Positions 41,166 to 50,134 are shown, counted from the first letter of the stretch. The stretch is DNA of 64,000 bases from Anaerolineae bacterium (GCA_013178185.1 JABLXC010000001.1:1-64000), one strand, 5' to 3'. Numbers and translations: made by a program. Notes: generated by a model not told the origin, from the letters alone.

Positions 41166-42101
41166 TTACCGCCCGGTCTGCCGCTGGACGGACGAATACG
41201 CTGCCACCAGGATCGGCACCAGGATGGCGGCAAAAATCATGTTCGGCCCGGCGGAGGGCAAGAACTCGCCTACGATGGCCACAGCCGGGGAGAAGCCGTT
41301 GATCCAGATATCCGAAATGGCGGCAAAGCCAATCCCAATCAGGTTGCCCAACATGCTCCAGGTCACCGCCGCCGCTACGTCAATGTTGCTGCGGAAGACA
41401 TAGCGGACGACCAGCACCAGTACCAGCCCTACCAGCGCCGAAAGCCCGGCAAAGAGCGTAATCTGCTGGTCGCCGAAGATGTTGTTCTCCGGGTCGAAGA
41501 ACACCATGTTGGCCTGATTGCGGTTAAGGAAGTACAGCGCCGTGGCAATGGCGGCCACGATCACGCTCAGGATGATGACGGTGTTGATGCTCTTCTTCTT
41601 GTCCTCGAACAGCCAGGCCATACCGGCGATCATGCCTACCAGGCCGTTCCCAACGCTCCACTGCGGCGAGAGGCCAAAGCCGGTCAGGGCGTCGCCGAAC
41701 ATGTTGCCCACCGCGCCGGTAAAGAGACCCACCGCCGGCCCGAAAGCGTAGCCGAAGAACATCGGGATGGCGATGGCCGGCCGCAGCGCTACCTGGCTGA
41801 CGGAGGGGACGGCGAAGACGGTGCCGTTGAACAGGTAAGAGAAGATGGCGTACAGTGCCGCGCCGATGGCCATATATACCACCTCGCGCGTGCCAACTTC
41901 CCAGATCTTGCGCTCGCGCGTCAGGTAGTACACCAGGAAGACGATCAGCAGCCCAATGCCGACGAACACGAACCGCAGCAGGGCGGTCTCATCGAGCTGG
42001 AGCGCCGGGTTCACCAATGGGCCAATCAGGGCGATCGCGACAAAAAAGACCAGCACTGCAACCAGCGCCAGAAGAACAGAAACCAATTTACGGTCCATCA
42101 T
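41166..42101 (-). CDS. ECF transporter substrate-binding (S) component
   Basis: A membrane protein of about 311 residues. The central part (ALYAIFSYLF, RPAIAIPMFFGYAFGPAVGLFTGAVGNMFGD) matches the riboflavin-type ECF S-component family (DUF1393/PF07155 type). About eight helices are seen, more than the six of a minimal S component, because two extra helices precede the core. I start at ATG 42101, since AGGAGG immediately precedes it; the longer frame from 42116 would place that site inside the gene. The vitamin is not certain, as this family is used for several ligands. It lies between the fused ATPase and EcfT genes. Confidence 0.82.
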   Translation of the reverse strand: MMDRKLVSVLLALVAVLVFFVAIALIGPLVNPALQLDETALLRFVFVGIGLLIVFLVYYLTRERKIWEVGTREVVYMAIGAALYAIFSYLFNGTVFAVPSVSQVALRPAIAIPMFFGYAFGPAVGLFTGAVGNMFGDALTGFGLSPQWSVGNGLVGMIAGMAWLFEDKKKSINTVIILSVIVAAIATALYFLNRNQANMVFFDPENNIFGDQQITLFAGLSALVGLVLVLVVRYVFRSNIDVAAAVTWSMLGNLIGIGFAAISDIWINGFSPAVAIVGEFLPSAGPNMIFAAILVPILVAAYSSVQRQTGR

Positions 42102-42129
42102 TAACCTCCTGAACATTTGAAAAATGGTT

Positions 42130-42167
42130 CATACGAGCGCGCTCTATGCGACGCGCAGACCCGTATG
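42130..42167 (-). promoter_or_regulatory. Intercistronic hairpin in the ECF operon
   Basis: CATACG (42130-42135) pairs with CGTATG (42162-42167) and an inner GCGCG (42137-42141) pairs with CGCGC (42152-42156), forming an interrupted stem between the ATPase and S-component genes. It may modulate transcript stability between subunits; no riboswitch family is recognised. Confidence 0.4.
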
Positions 42168-42176
42168 GCTGAAAAA

Positions 42177-43802
42177 TTACAGTACAGCATGAGCAAGCTC
42201 CTCCGCTTTCATGAACCGGCCGGTGCGCGGGTAAAAATCCAGGTTGGCGCGCAGCAGTGAGGTGGGCACCAGCCGGTTGCTTGTCAGGCGTTCCTGATCT
42301 TTTAACACTTCATAGGGACTTCCGTCGCAGACCAATCGGCCCTGGTTGACCAGCAGCACCCGGTTGGAATAGGCGACGGCCAGGTCAACATCATGGGTGA
42401 TGAAGAGGATGGCTTCGAAACCGGGCATTTGCAGAATGGCCTCCATGAAGCTGATGTAGTTCTGGTAATCCTGCCCGGCCGTCGGTTCGTCCATTGCCAG
42501 GATGCGCGAGCGCATCGCCAGCACGGCAGCGATGCTGACGCGTTTTTGCTGCCCAAACGACATCGCCAGGGGCGGGTATTTTTCCAGCCCTTCCAGGTTC
42601 ACAATCTGGATTGCCTCCCGGGTGGCCTGTTCCATTTCCTGCGGTTTTTGCCCCAGGTTGGTTGGCCCAAAGGCGAGCTCGTCGTACACGGTGGGGGCGA
42701 AGAGCATGTGGCTGGGGCTTTGGAAGACGTACCCCAGCGTGTGGGCGATCTGTGCCACGCTCAGATCGCGGGTATCACGCCCTTCGACCAGCACCCGCCC
42801 CCTCTTGGGCTTGAGCAGTCCGATGGCGTGCTTGACCAGTGTGGTTTTTCCGGCGCCGTTTGGACCCAGCACCGCGATGATATCGCCGCGCTGGATCTCC
42901 AGGGTGACCCCCTCCAGCGCCGGGCGTTCCGGTTCGTACCAGAAGCTGGCGTCCTCGAACTTTACCAGCGGCGCGGCGGCGTTTTCCGGCTTTGCCTTAC
43001 CGCCGGGCAACACCTCCAGCCGGGGCGGCGGGGGCTGCCGGGAGGCCATCTTCATGATGAGGCGCGCCGGCAATTTGACCTGGCGGTAATCCACGTGTTT
43101 TTCAAGACCTTCGGCCGGGCCGTCGTATTCGATCTGCCCTTTGTTCATAAAGAGCGCCCGGTCGGGCTGGATCGAAAGCACATCTTCGACCCGGTGTTCG
43201 ATCATCAGGATGGTCATCCCCTCATCGGCCAGACGCCGCGCCAGCGCCAGCGCTTCCTGCGCGCTGGCAGGGTCCAGACTGGCCAGGGGTTCGTCCAGCA
43301 GCAGGATGCGCGGCTGCATGGCGAGCACGCCTGCCAGGGCGATCTTCTGTTTTTCGCCGCCCGAAAGGTTGAAGGTCTCTCGATCCCGCAAGTGCGAGAT
43401 GCCCAGGTAATCCAGCGCCTGTTCCACCCGCTGCAGGATCTCCTGGCGCGGCAGCCCCAGGTTTTCGAGCCCGAAGGCGACCTCGTTGGCGACGCGCGTC
43501 CCCAAAATCTGCCGTTCCGGGTCTTGCAGCACCGTCCCGACCAGTTGGGAGATGCGCGCCAGCGAGAGCGCGGCGGTATCCTGTCCTTGCAGCAGGATGC
43601 GTCCCTGCACTTCGCCTTTGTAGCTGCGCGGGATCAGGCCGTTGATGCAGCGTGCCAGGGTGGTCTTGCCACACCCGCTGGCCCCGGCGATTAAGACCAA
43701 TTGGCCGGCGCTCACCCGCAGGTTGATGTTCTGGATGGCAGGCTCTGCGCGGCTGCGGTAGCGGAAGGAAAGGTTCTCGATGATGACGGGCTCTATATCC
43801 AT
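42177..43802 (-). CDS. Fused double ATP-binding ECF subunit (EcfA-EcfA')
   Basis: A 541-residue protein with two complete ABC ATPase domains in one chain, where many ECF systems use two separate genes. Domain 1: Walker A GASGCGKTT (40-48), signature LSGGEKQKIALAG, Walker B RILLLDEPLASLDP. Domain 2: Walker A GPNGAGKTT (313-321), a variant signature MSFGQQKRVSIAA, Walker B RILAMDEPTAGQD. It powers the ECF importer with the adjacent S and T components. The gene starts 4 bp after the SAM hydrolase stop, so the two are cotranscribed. Confidence 0.92.
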   Translation of the reverse strand: MDIEPVIIENLSFRYRSRAEPAIQNINLRVSAGQLVLIAGASGCGKTTLARCINGLIPRSYKGEVQGRILLQGQDTAALSLARISQLVGTVLQDPERQILGTRVANEVAFGLENLGLPRQEILQRVEQALDYLGISHLRDRETFNLSGGEKQKIALAGVLAMQPRILLLDEPLASLDPASAQEALALARRLADEGMTILMIEHRVEDVLSIQPDRALFMNKGQIEYDGPAEGLEKHVDYRQVKLPARLIMKMASRQPPPPRLEVLPGGKAKPENAAAPLVKFEDASFWYEPERPALEGVTLEIQRGDIIAVLGPNGAGKTTLVKHAIGLLKPKRGRVLVEGRDTRDLSVAQIAHTLGYVFQSPSHMLFAPTVYDELAFGPTNLGQKPQEMEQATREAIQIVNLEGLEKYPPLAMSFGQQKRVSIAAVLAMRSRILAMDEPTAGQDYQNYISFMEAILQMPGFEAILFITHDVDLAVAYSNRVLLVNQGRLVCDGSPYEVLKDQERLTSNRLVPTSLLRANLDFYPRTGRFMKAEELAHAVL

Positions 43803-43806
43803 AGGC

Positions 43807-44613
43807 TTACTTCTTTGGCCTTTGAGCGCGAATCTCTATCACGTCGCCAATTTTTGAGTTCAATCGTTCGGCGGCGCTACCGTTGACGACACAAATGCTC
43901 AACTGTCCGGCGCTATCTACCAGCGCGACCAGCTCGCCGGGTTTGCCTTCTCCAAAGGCGCGCTTCAACCCCCGGATTTCCACCTCGCCGAGGCGGATGC
44001 GCAGATCTCTGGCCTGGGCGGGCAGCAGCGACTGCGGAATATTGGTCGAAAGGTTGCCAAAATGATCCATATGCAGGATTGCGCCGCGCCAGCCGCCGGG
44101 GATCGGTTCCGGGCGCGGGATTTGCAGCCGCACTGGGTCTGTGATCGGCGTGCCCAACTCCTCCAGCCGGATTTTGCTCGCCAGCCAGGCGCCAACCGGC
44201 GCAAAGATATCCCGCCCATGAAACACAGAGCTGACGGTCGGACGCCAGAAACCGGGATGATCCAGGTGAACCACTTTGATGGTTGCGCCTTTTTGCTCGG
44301 CGTCTTCCAGCAGCAACGAAAACAGCCCGTTATCGGGCCCCACAAAAAAGGCGTCGCCGAGCTGGGCTGCAATCGGGCGGCGTTCTGTCCCCACCCCCGG
44401 ATCCACTACGCCGATGTGTACAGTCTCCGGCGGAAAGTACGGCGCAGCCCTGGCCAACGCCAGCGCGCCTTCCAGGATGTTCTGCGGGCTGATGCTGTGC
44501 GTCAGGTCGGCAATGTGCGCGTCCGGCGCAATCGTCCAGATGACGCCTTTCATAATACCCGGATAGCCGTCTTTCAGCCCAAAATCTGTCAACAGCGTGA
44601 TGATCTTCGCCAT
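43807..44613 (-). CDS. DUF62-type SAM hydroxide adenosyltransferase
   Basis: A 268-residue enzyme of the fluorinase/chlorinase/DUF62 superfamily. Standalone bacterial members hydrolyse S-adenosylmethionine to adenosine and methionine. The family motifs appear: LLTDFGLKDGYPGIMKGVI at the N-terminus (Asp and Tyr contacting SAM), HIGVVDPGVGT, GPDNGLFS, SVFHGRDIFAPVGAWLA (the Asp/Arg/His type signature) and HMDHFGNLSTNI. It is directly followed (4 bp) by the fused ECF ATPase. Its association with ECF transporters suggests a link to uptake of a methionine-, adenosine- or cobalamin-related compound. The lipoprotein gene upstream is only 9 bp away. Confidence 0.9.
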   Translation of the reverse strand: MAKIITLLTDFGLKDGYPGIMKGVIWTIAPDAHIADLTHSISPQNILEGALALARAAPYFPPETVHIGVVDPGVGTERRPIAAQLGDAFFVGPDNGLFSLLLEDAEQKGATIKVVHLDHPGFWRPTVSSVFHGRDIFAPVGAWLASKIRLEELGTPITDPVRLQIPRPEPIPGGWRGAILHMDHFGNLSTNIPQSLLPAQARDLRIRLGEVEIRGLKRAFGEGKPGELVALVDSAGQLSICVVNGSAAERLNSKIGDVIEIRAQRPKK

Positions 44614-44622
44614 CTCTCAGGA

Positions 44623-45027
44623 TCAATACTCCACCATGAAGCGCACCCCCGCAGCCTCGCCTTCGCTGGCTTCAAAATAGACTTTGAATTCATCGAAGGA
44701 GACTTCGGCCAATCCCTGAATAGAAGCGGGAGTGCCGGGACTGGCCGTTCCGACGGTCTGGTTGTTGTTTGAGTCTTCCACCCAGAAGCGCACCGCGCCC
44801 TTTTCGACCGAAACGGAGACGCTTACGGGGATGTTATCCTCGCTGGTTTCTTTCTCAAACTCTTCAGAAAAGGTGCCCTTGAGACTCGAGAAGCGGCCTT
44901 CGCAGGCATCGAAGCCGCAGTTCATGCTCGAACCGCTGACCGAGCCGGTCGTCCCACCCGACCCACACGCCAGCATCAGCAGCAGGTTGGTGAACAGAAT
45001 TAGAGAGATGATCTTTTTCCTTTTCAT
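44623..45027 (-). CDS. Small lipoprotein of unknown function
   Basis: A 134-residue exported protein. Basic MKRKK, a hydrophobic core and the lipobox LLMLAC (Cys21) mark a lipoprotein signal. The mature part has two more cysteines (CGFDAC) that could form a disulfide, and alternating beta-type segments (VSVSVSVEKGAVRFWVEDSNN). An AAGGAG site precedes the ATG. It lies 9 bp upstream of the SAM hydrolase gene and could be first in the ECF operon, perhaps a substrate-capturing or stress protein. No family is recognised. Confidence 0.7.
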   Translation of the reverse strand: MKRKKIISLILFTNLLLMLACGSGGTTGSVSGSSMNCGFDACEGRFSSLKGTFSEEFEKETSEDNIPVSVSVSVEKGAVRFWVEDSNNNQTVGTASPGTPASIQGLAEVSFDEFKVYFEASEGEAAGVRFMVEY

Positions 45028-45260
45028 GGGCTGCTCCTTGAAGTTATTTCTCGCTAAAATTTGCAGGCTATTCTAATTATAGGCCAATGCTGCCCGGTGT
45101 TTATCGGTTAATTCCATGGAGTAAGGATTTTCGTAAGCGATTTTCCAGCTCTTTCGTTAATAGCATTTTCGTTGAAAGGTTATAGAAAAAGTCATCAGCC
45201 GTTCTGTTAGAATCCCTGTCTTAAAAGGAACGGAATCTCCCGATTTCGGATGATTTCACG

Positions 45261-45266
45261 TATAAT
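45261..45266 (+). promoter_or_regulatory. TATAAT -10 element upstream of R3H ATPase gene
   Basis: Perfect TATAAT 43 bp before ATG 45309; the predicted leader is about 35 bases. No good -35 hexamer is seen. The ~280-bp gap to the divergent lipoprotein gene otherwise shows no feature. Confidence 0.4.
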
Positions 45267-45308
45267 AAGTTGGTTTAAAAGAAAAACAAAGGTTGTATGA
45301 TATAAGAA

Positions 45309-46961
45309 ATGACGGAACAACGTCCGATTACAGATGACCTGCAAGCCCTGCTGGATGTCCTGCCCGCCCACATCACAGAAGCGGTTATAGCAGCCAATAA
45401 TTTTGATAACCTGCTCGAAATTGTCCTCGACCTGGGCCGCATTCCGGTGGCGCGTTTTGTCGGCGGCGAGACCAAACTAAGCGATCAAGAGATCACCCAC
45501 GAGGATATCCAAACCGTCGTGGCGCATATTGGCGATTTCGACGCTGATAACCGCGCCGGCATGGAGCGCACGCTCCATCGCATCTCGGCCATTCGCAACC
45601 GGCGCGGCCATATCGTTGGCCTGACCTGCCGGGTTGGGCGGGCGGTCTATGGCACGCTGGATATCATCCAGGACCTGGTGGAATCTGGCCAGAGCCTGCT
45701 CATCCTGGGCAAGCCTGGCATTGGCAAAACGACTATGCTGCGCGAGGCGGCCCGCATCCTGGCCGAGACCAAGCGCGTCATTATCGTGGATACTTCCAAC
45801 GAGATCGGTGGCGACGGCGATGTGCCGCATCCTGCCGTAGGAAAAGCCCGCCGCATGCAAGTGGCCACGCCCTCCCTGCAGCATGAAGTGATGATCGAGG
45901 CGGTCGAAAATCACAACCCCGAAGTGATCGTCATTGACGAAATCGGGCGTGAGCTGGAAGCTGAGGCGGCCCGCACCATCGCCGAGCGCGGCGTGCAGTT
46001 GATCGGCACCGCCCACGGCCGCACGCTGGAGAACTTGCTGCTCAACCCCACCCTTTCTGACCTGGTGGGGGGGATCGAGTCGGTCACCCTTTCAGATGAA
46101 GAAGCCCGCCGGCGGGGCACCCAAAAGACCGTGCTCGAACGGCGCTCCCCACCGACTTTTGATGTCCTCATCGAAATCCAGGAACGCAATTTGCTGGTGG
46201 TTCACCCTGATGTGGCTGCTGCGGTAGATACGCTGGTGCGCGGCCTGCCGCTCCTGCCGGAGATCCGCTCCCGCGATGAGGATGGCAAGATTCAGGTGCG
46301 CAAGCCCCCGCCGCAGCCTCATTTTCCCCAGCGCACGCCGCAACAGGGCCTGCGCCGTTCTTCCAGCGCCAACGGAGCGGTCAACCCTCCCTATCTGACG
46401 GCGCATTCTGCCGGGGGTTCTGCGCGCCAGACGCAACAGACGGGCGAAGAAGCGGAATTCCAACCTTTGGGGCAGCCGGATTCCTCTGGCAGGCAAAAGG
46501 CTATTCGCATCTATCCCTATGGTGTGGCGCGCAATCGGCTCCTTCAAGCCACCAAACGGCTTGGCGTCCCGGCGGTTATCGCCCGCGACCTCGAAACCGC
46601 CGAATCCCTGATGACGCTGCGCACTTACTACCGAGCTCGCCAACAGCCGATCCTGGACGCTGAAGAGCGCGGCTTGCCGATTTATGTCCTGCGCGCCAAC
46701 ACGGTCAGCCAGATGGAACAGGCCCTCCTGGATATGTTCAACCTGGCCGGCGAGGCTGCCGCTTCTGAGTTTACAGAGGATATCTCGAACGCCACCCAGA
46801 CTGCCATCCAGTCCGTCCTGAATGGCCAGCGCTTTGTTGATCTGCCCCCGGCCCCCTCGACCATCCGCCGCTTGCAGCACGAGATGGCGCGCCAGGCCGA
46901 TCTGGTCTCACATTCCTATGGAAAGGATCCCAATCGCCGCGTCCGCATCTATCGCGACTAG
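45309..46961 (+). CDS. Ycf45-type AAA ATPase with C-terminal R3H domain
   Basis: A 550-residue protein related to plastid Ycf45 and sporulation SpoIIIAA. The ATPase domain has Walker A GKPGIGKTT (134-142), Walker B VIVIDEIGRELEAEA, and a conserved IGTAHGRTLENLLLNPTLSDLVGG. A Pro/Gln-rich linker (about 335-400) leads to a C-terminal R3H-like single-stranded nucleic-acid-binding segment (TIRRLQHEMARQADLVSHSYG, then RRVRIY). The physiological role is not established; binding single-stranded nucleic acid is inferred from R3H. The thymidylate kinase gene follows by 17 bp, so the two are probably cotranscribed. Confidence 0.85.
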   Translation: MTEQRPITDDLQALLDVLPAHITEAVIAANNFDNLLEIVLDLGRIPVARFVGGETKLSDQEITHEDIQTVVAHIGDFDADNRAGMERTLHRISAIRNRRGHIVGLTCRVGRAVYGTLDIIQDLVESGQSLLILGKPGIGKTTMLREAARILAETKRVIIVDTSNEIGGDGDVPHPAVGKARRMQVATPSLQHEVMIEAVENHNPEVIVIDEIGRELEAEAARTIAERGVQLIGTAHGRTLENLLLNPTLSDLVGGIESVTLSDEEARRRGTQKTVLERRSPPTFDVLIEIQERNLLVVHPDVAAAVDTLVRGLPLLPEIRSRDEDGKIQVRKPPPQPHFPQRTPQQGLRRSSSANGAVNPPYLTAHSAGGSARQTQQTGEEAEFQPLGQPDSSGRQKAIRIYPYGVARNRLLQATKRLGVPAVIARDLETAESLMTLRTYYRARQQPILDAEERGLPIYVLRANTVSQMEQALLDMFNLAGEAAASEFTEDISNATQTAIQSVLNGQRFVDLPPAPSTIRRLQHEMARQADLVSHSYGKDPNRRVRIYRD

Positions 46962-46978
46962 GCGCTGACTACAAAGCG

Positions 46979-47605
46979 ATGTTCATCACCCTGGAAGGGC
47001 CAGAAGGCAGCGGCAAGACTTCTCAAATTCCGCCTCTCGTGGATTTCCTGCGTTTGCAGGGCATTGATCTCTTGGCTACCCGCGAACCGGGCGGCACCGC
47101 GATTGGCGATCAGGTGCGCTCCATTCTAATGAACCTGGAAAACCAGGCCATGCACCCCCGTACCGAGATCCTCTTGTTTTGCGCCGCCCGCGCTCAAATC
47201 GTCGAGCAGGTCATCCGCCCCGCCCTGCAGCAGGGCAGAACGGTGCTCTGTGACCGTTACGCCGACTCTACACTGGCTTATCAGGGCTACGGGCACGGTC
47301 TGGACCGGGTCTTTCTCCGAGAACTGCTCGATTTCACTACCGGCGGTTTGTGGCCGGACTTCACGATCCTGATGGACGTGGATGTCGAGGTAGGCCTCCA
47401 GCGCAAACAGAAATGCCAGGGCGAATGGAACCGCCTGGATGCTTATGCTATGGCATTTCACCAGCGCGTCCGCCAGGGTTATCTTGAAATGGCCCGCCAG
47501 CAGCCTGAGCGCTGGATTGTGATTGACGCCAGCCAACCCCAAGAGGCGGTGCAGCAGACCTTGCGCGCTGCGATTCTTGCCCGGTTGGCCGCCGAAGCAA
47601 AATAA
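46979..47605 (+). CDS. tmk: Thymidylate kinase
   Basis: A 208-residue cytoplasmic kinase that phosphorylates dTMP to dTDP. Walker A is GPEGSGKT (7-14), followed by the TREPGGT motif binding dTMP, the CDRYADSTLAYQGYG motif and the lid region around QRKQKCQGEWNRLD. Length and motif spacing are typical. It lies 17 bp after the R3H ATPase and 31 bp before the first DsbA-cyclophilin gene, suggesting a shared transcript. Confidence 0.95.
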   Translation: MFITLEGPEGSGKTSQIPPLVDFLRLQGIDLLATREPGGTAIGDQVRSILMNLENQAMHPRTEILLFCAARAQIVEQVIRPALQQGRTVLCDRYADSTLAYQGYGHGLDRVFLRELLDFTTGGLWPDFTILMDVDVEVGLQRKQKCQGEWNRLDAYAMAFHQRVRQGYLEMARQQPERWIVIDASQPQEAVQQTLRAAILARLAAEAK

Positions 47606-47636
47606 ACTACCCTATCGTCCCCTTAAGGAACCCCTT

Positions 47637-48869
47637 ATGAACCGTAAACTCTTTACTATTGCCCTCCTGGCCGGCGTTTTATTGGCGGCTTGCAGCCCGG
47701 CTTCTCCTACCCAGGTTGCACCCACTGCCCCGCCAGCCACCCCGGTTGGCCAGCAAACCGCCCAGCCTGCCACTGAACCCACCGTTGATTTCCCGGCCTC
47801 TGGGCCGGGGGTGTGCGTTTCTGAGACGCTGGCCATCCCCGAAGTAACCGATGGAGATTGGATCCAGGGTCTGCCGGATGCAAAAGTTACCCTGCTGGTG
47901 TACAGCGATTTTCAATGTCCGTACTGCGCGCAGTTCGACCCTGTAGTGGACCAGTTGCTGAAAAGCAACCCCCAGGATTTTCGCCTCGTCTTCCGCCACT
48001 TTCCGCTGCCTTATCATAATAACGCCCTCCTAACGGCGCAGGCAGCCGAAGCGGCAGGCAAACAAGGCAAGTTCTTCGAAATGAAAACCCTACTCTTCGC
48101 CAACCAAACAACCTGGGCCAGCCTGCCGGAAACGGAGCTGCGCGCCTGGCTGGATGAACAGGCCGCGACCCTTGCGCTGGATGCTGACCAGTTCGCCGCC
48201 GATCTCGAAGATCAGGCGCTCAAGGATAAAATTCAGAATTCGTTCAATATCGGCTACCAGGCTGGCGTGAACGGCACGCCCTTTTTCCTGGTCAACGGCA
48301 GCCACTACCAGGGCAGTTTTGATCCGCAGAGCATCCTGGAATACGCCAAGTTTTCAGAGAATAAATTTAAAGAATGTCCCCCGACTGTGATCGAGAAAGG
48401 CAAGAAATACACCGCCACGCTCAAGACCGAGAAAGGGGATATCGTGATCGAGCTTTTCCCGGATCAGGCGCCGTTGACGGTCAACAGTTTCGTGTTTTTA
48501 GCCCGCCAGGACTGGTATGACGGCGTTACTTTCCACCGCGTCATCCCTGATTTTGTCGCTCAGAGCGGCGACCCCAGCGGCACCGGCGGCGGTTCGCCGG
48601 GCTATGCTTACAGCAACGAGGTAACCCCCGAGCTGCGTTATGACCAACCCGGGCGGATCGGAATGGCAAACGCAGGCCCGGATACCAACGGCAGCCAGTT
48701 CTTTATCACCTTCACACCCCAGCCCCGCCTGGATGGCAATTACACCATCTTCGGCCAGGTGATTTCTGGGATGGAAGTGCTGAAAAAATTAACCCCCCGC
48801 GATCCCGCGCAGGCGGTTGATCTGCCACCGGGGGATAAAATCCTTGACATAGAAATTGAAGAGAAGTAA
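47637..48869 (+). CDS. Lipoprotein fusing a DsbA-like oxidoreductase to a cyclophilin
   Basis: A 410-residue exported protein. A lipobox LAAC (Cys19) and a Thr/Pro-rich tether lead to a thioredoxin-fold domain with the redox motif CPYC (Cys94, Cys97, in YSDFQCPYCAQF) and the cis-Pro region NGTPFFLVNG, as in DsbA/Thioredoxin_4 proteins. From about residue 260 there is a cyclophilin-type prolyl isomerase (LFPDQAPLTVNSFVFLA, FHRVIPDFVAQSGDP, GSQFFITF, LDGNYTIFGQVI). The two activities would act together on folding of exported proteins. I start at ATG 47637 (AAGGA just upstream, signal peptide begins there); the longer frame from 47523 lies in tmk. The next gene is a paralogue with TGA at the first active-site Cys. 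Confidence 0.9.
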   Translation: MNRKLFTIALLAGVLLAACSPASPTQVAPTAPPATPVGQQTAQPATEPTVDFPASGPGVCVSETLAIPEVTDGDWIQGLPDAKVTLLVYSDFQCPYCAQFDPVVDQLLKSNPQDFRLVFRHFPLPYHNNALLTAQAAEAAGKQGKFFEMKTLLFANQTTWASLPETELRAWLDEQAATLALDADQFAADLEDQALKDKIQNSFNIGYQAGVNGTPFFLVNGSHYQGSFDPQSILEYAKFSENKFKECPPTVIEKGKKYTATLKTEKGDIVIELFPDQAPLTVNSFVFLARQDWYDGVTFHRVIPDFVAQSGDPSGTGGGSPGYAYSNEVTPELRYDQPGRIGMANAGPDTNGSQFFITFTPQPRLDGNYTIFGQVISGMEVLKKLTPRDPAQAVDLPPGDKILDIEIEEK

Positions 48870-48877
48870 GAGTTGCA

Positions 48878-50134
48878 ATGAACAAAAAACTTCCTCTCGT
48901 CACGATTGCGTTCGTCTTCCTGCTCGCAGCCTGCGGGCAGGCGGCTACACCGGTTGCTCAGCTTACACCCACCGGAGCGCCGACCCAGGGCGGCGGAAGC
49001 CCGACCGCGTTTATCCCGACTTCTGGACCGGCCTTCTGCGTTGCACAGACGGGCGTTTTTCCGACCCCCGACCCCACCCTGCAAGCTGCTTTTCCGCCTC
49101 CGGCTGAAGGCGATTGGGTGAGCGGGGAAGCCAGCGCCAAATTGACGATCATAGAATACAGCGATTTTCAATGACCGTACTGCGCTCAGCTTGAACCCGT
49201 GTTGGTTCAACTTCATGAAATGTATCCCCAGGATGTCCGCCTGGTGTTCCGCCATTTCCCTTTGAAATCCATCCATCCCAACGCCCGCCTGGCGGCGATT
49301 GCCTCAGAGGCTGCCGGCAAGCAGGGAAAATTCTTCGAGATGAAGAAGGTTCTGTTTGAAGAACAGGCGGTTTGGGGCGGCATGCCCGATGAGCAGTTCC
49401 GCGCCTGGCTGCAGAACGCCGCCAAAGACCTCGATCTGGATGTTGACGCCTTTGGTAAAGACCTGGATGCGACCGATCTCGCCCAAAAGATTGACGGAGC
49501 TTACCAGGCCGCCAGCAGCGTTGGCATCAGCGGCACGCCCTTTGTGCTGATCAACGGCTTGCCGTACCAGGGGCCGCGCGATTTTGCCAGCCTGGAGAAT
49601 ATCCTCAAAGCCTACCAGATCACCGACCGGCAGTTCACTCAATGCCCGCCGATGGAGATCAACCCGGCCAAAAAATATACCGCCATCCTCCAGACCAGCC
49701 GGGGCGAGATCGTGCTTGCGCTCTATCCGGATAAAGCGCCCGTCGCCGTCAACAGTTTCATCTTTTTGGCGCGCCAGGGCTGGTTCGATGACACCATCTT
49801 TTACCTCGTCATCCCGGATTTTGTCGTCCTGGCAGGTGACCCGACCGGCACTGGTTACGGCCACCCCGGCTACTTTTATGATAATGAAATCACCGACCTA
49901 CGCTTTGACAAAGCCGGTGTGGTGGGCATGGATAATTCTGGCCCCAATTCCAACGGTAGCCGCTTTTTCATCACGTATTCCCCCCAGCCCAGGTTGGATG
50001 GTCATTACACCATCTTTGGACAGGTGGTTGATGGCCTGGATGTGCTGGGGAAATTCCCTGCCTTTGATCCTGGGCGCGGCAGCAACCCTGCTCAGGCCGA
50101 GAAAATCATCAAGGTGACTATCCGGGAAGAATGA
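48878..50134 (+). CDS. Selenoprotein: DsbA-like/cyclophilin fusion lipoprotein with Sec at the active site
   Basis: A 418-residue paralogue of the preceding gene, with UGA 49172-49174 read as selenocysteine 99. A lipobox LAAC (Cys19) and a Pro/Thr tether precede the thioredoxin-fold domain. Its motif is DFQ-UGA-PYC (Sec99, Cys102) where the neighbour has DFQCPYC. The frame stays intact for 320 more codons: GISGTPFVLING, then a cyclophilin domain (LYPDKAPVAVNSFIFLA, IPDFVVLAGDP, NGSRFFITY, LDGHYTIFGQVV). A perfect 7-bp hairpin begins 16 bases after the UGA (49191-49210). Conventional gene finders would split this into 98-residue and 311-residue pieces. A Cys-to-stop mutation is the alternative, but it would not explain the hairpin. 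Genome-wide selABCD was not seen in this window. Confidence 0.88.
49191..49210 (+). promoter_or_regulatory. Bacterial SECIS-like hairpin for UGA recoding
   Basis: TTGAACC (49191-49197) pairs perfectly with GGTTCAA (49204-49210); the loop CGTGTT has G at its second position. The loop begins 23 bases after the UGA. bSECIS rules recalled from the literature ask for a loop roughly 16-37 bases downstream with G among the first two loop bases. The Cys-containing paralogue at the same place has no such perfect hairpin. Confidence 0.8.

Noticed and set aside
45028..45308. Possible riboswitch upstream of the lipoprotein/ECF operon
   Set aside because: No conserved aptamer core (TPP, FMN, cobalamin, SAM) was recognised in the leader.
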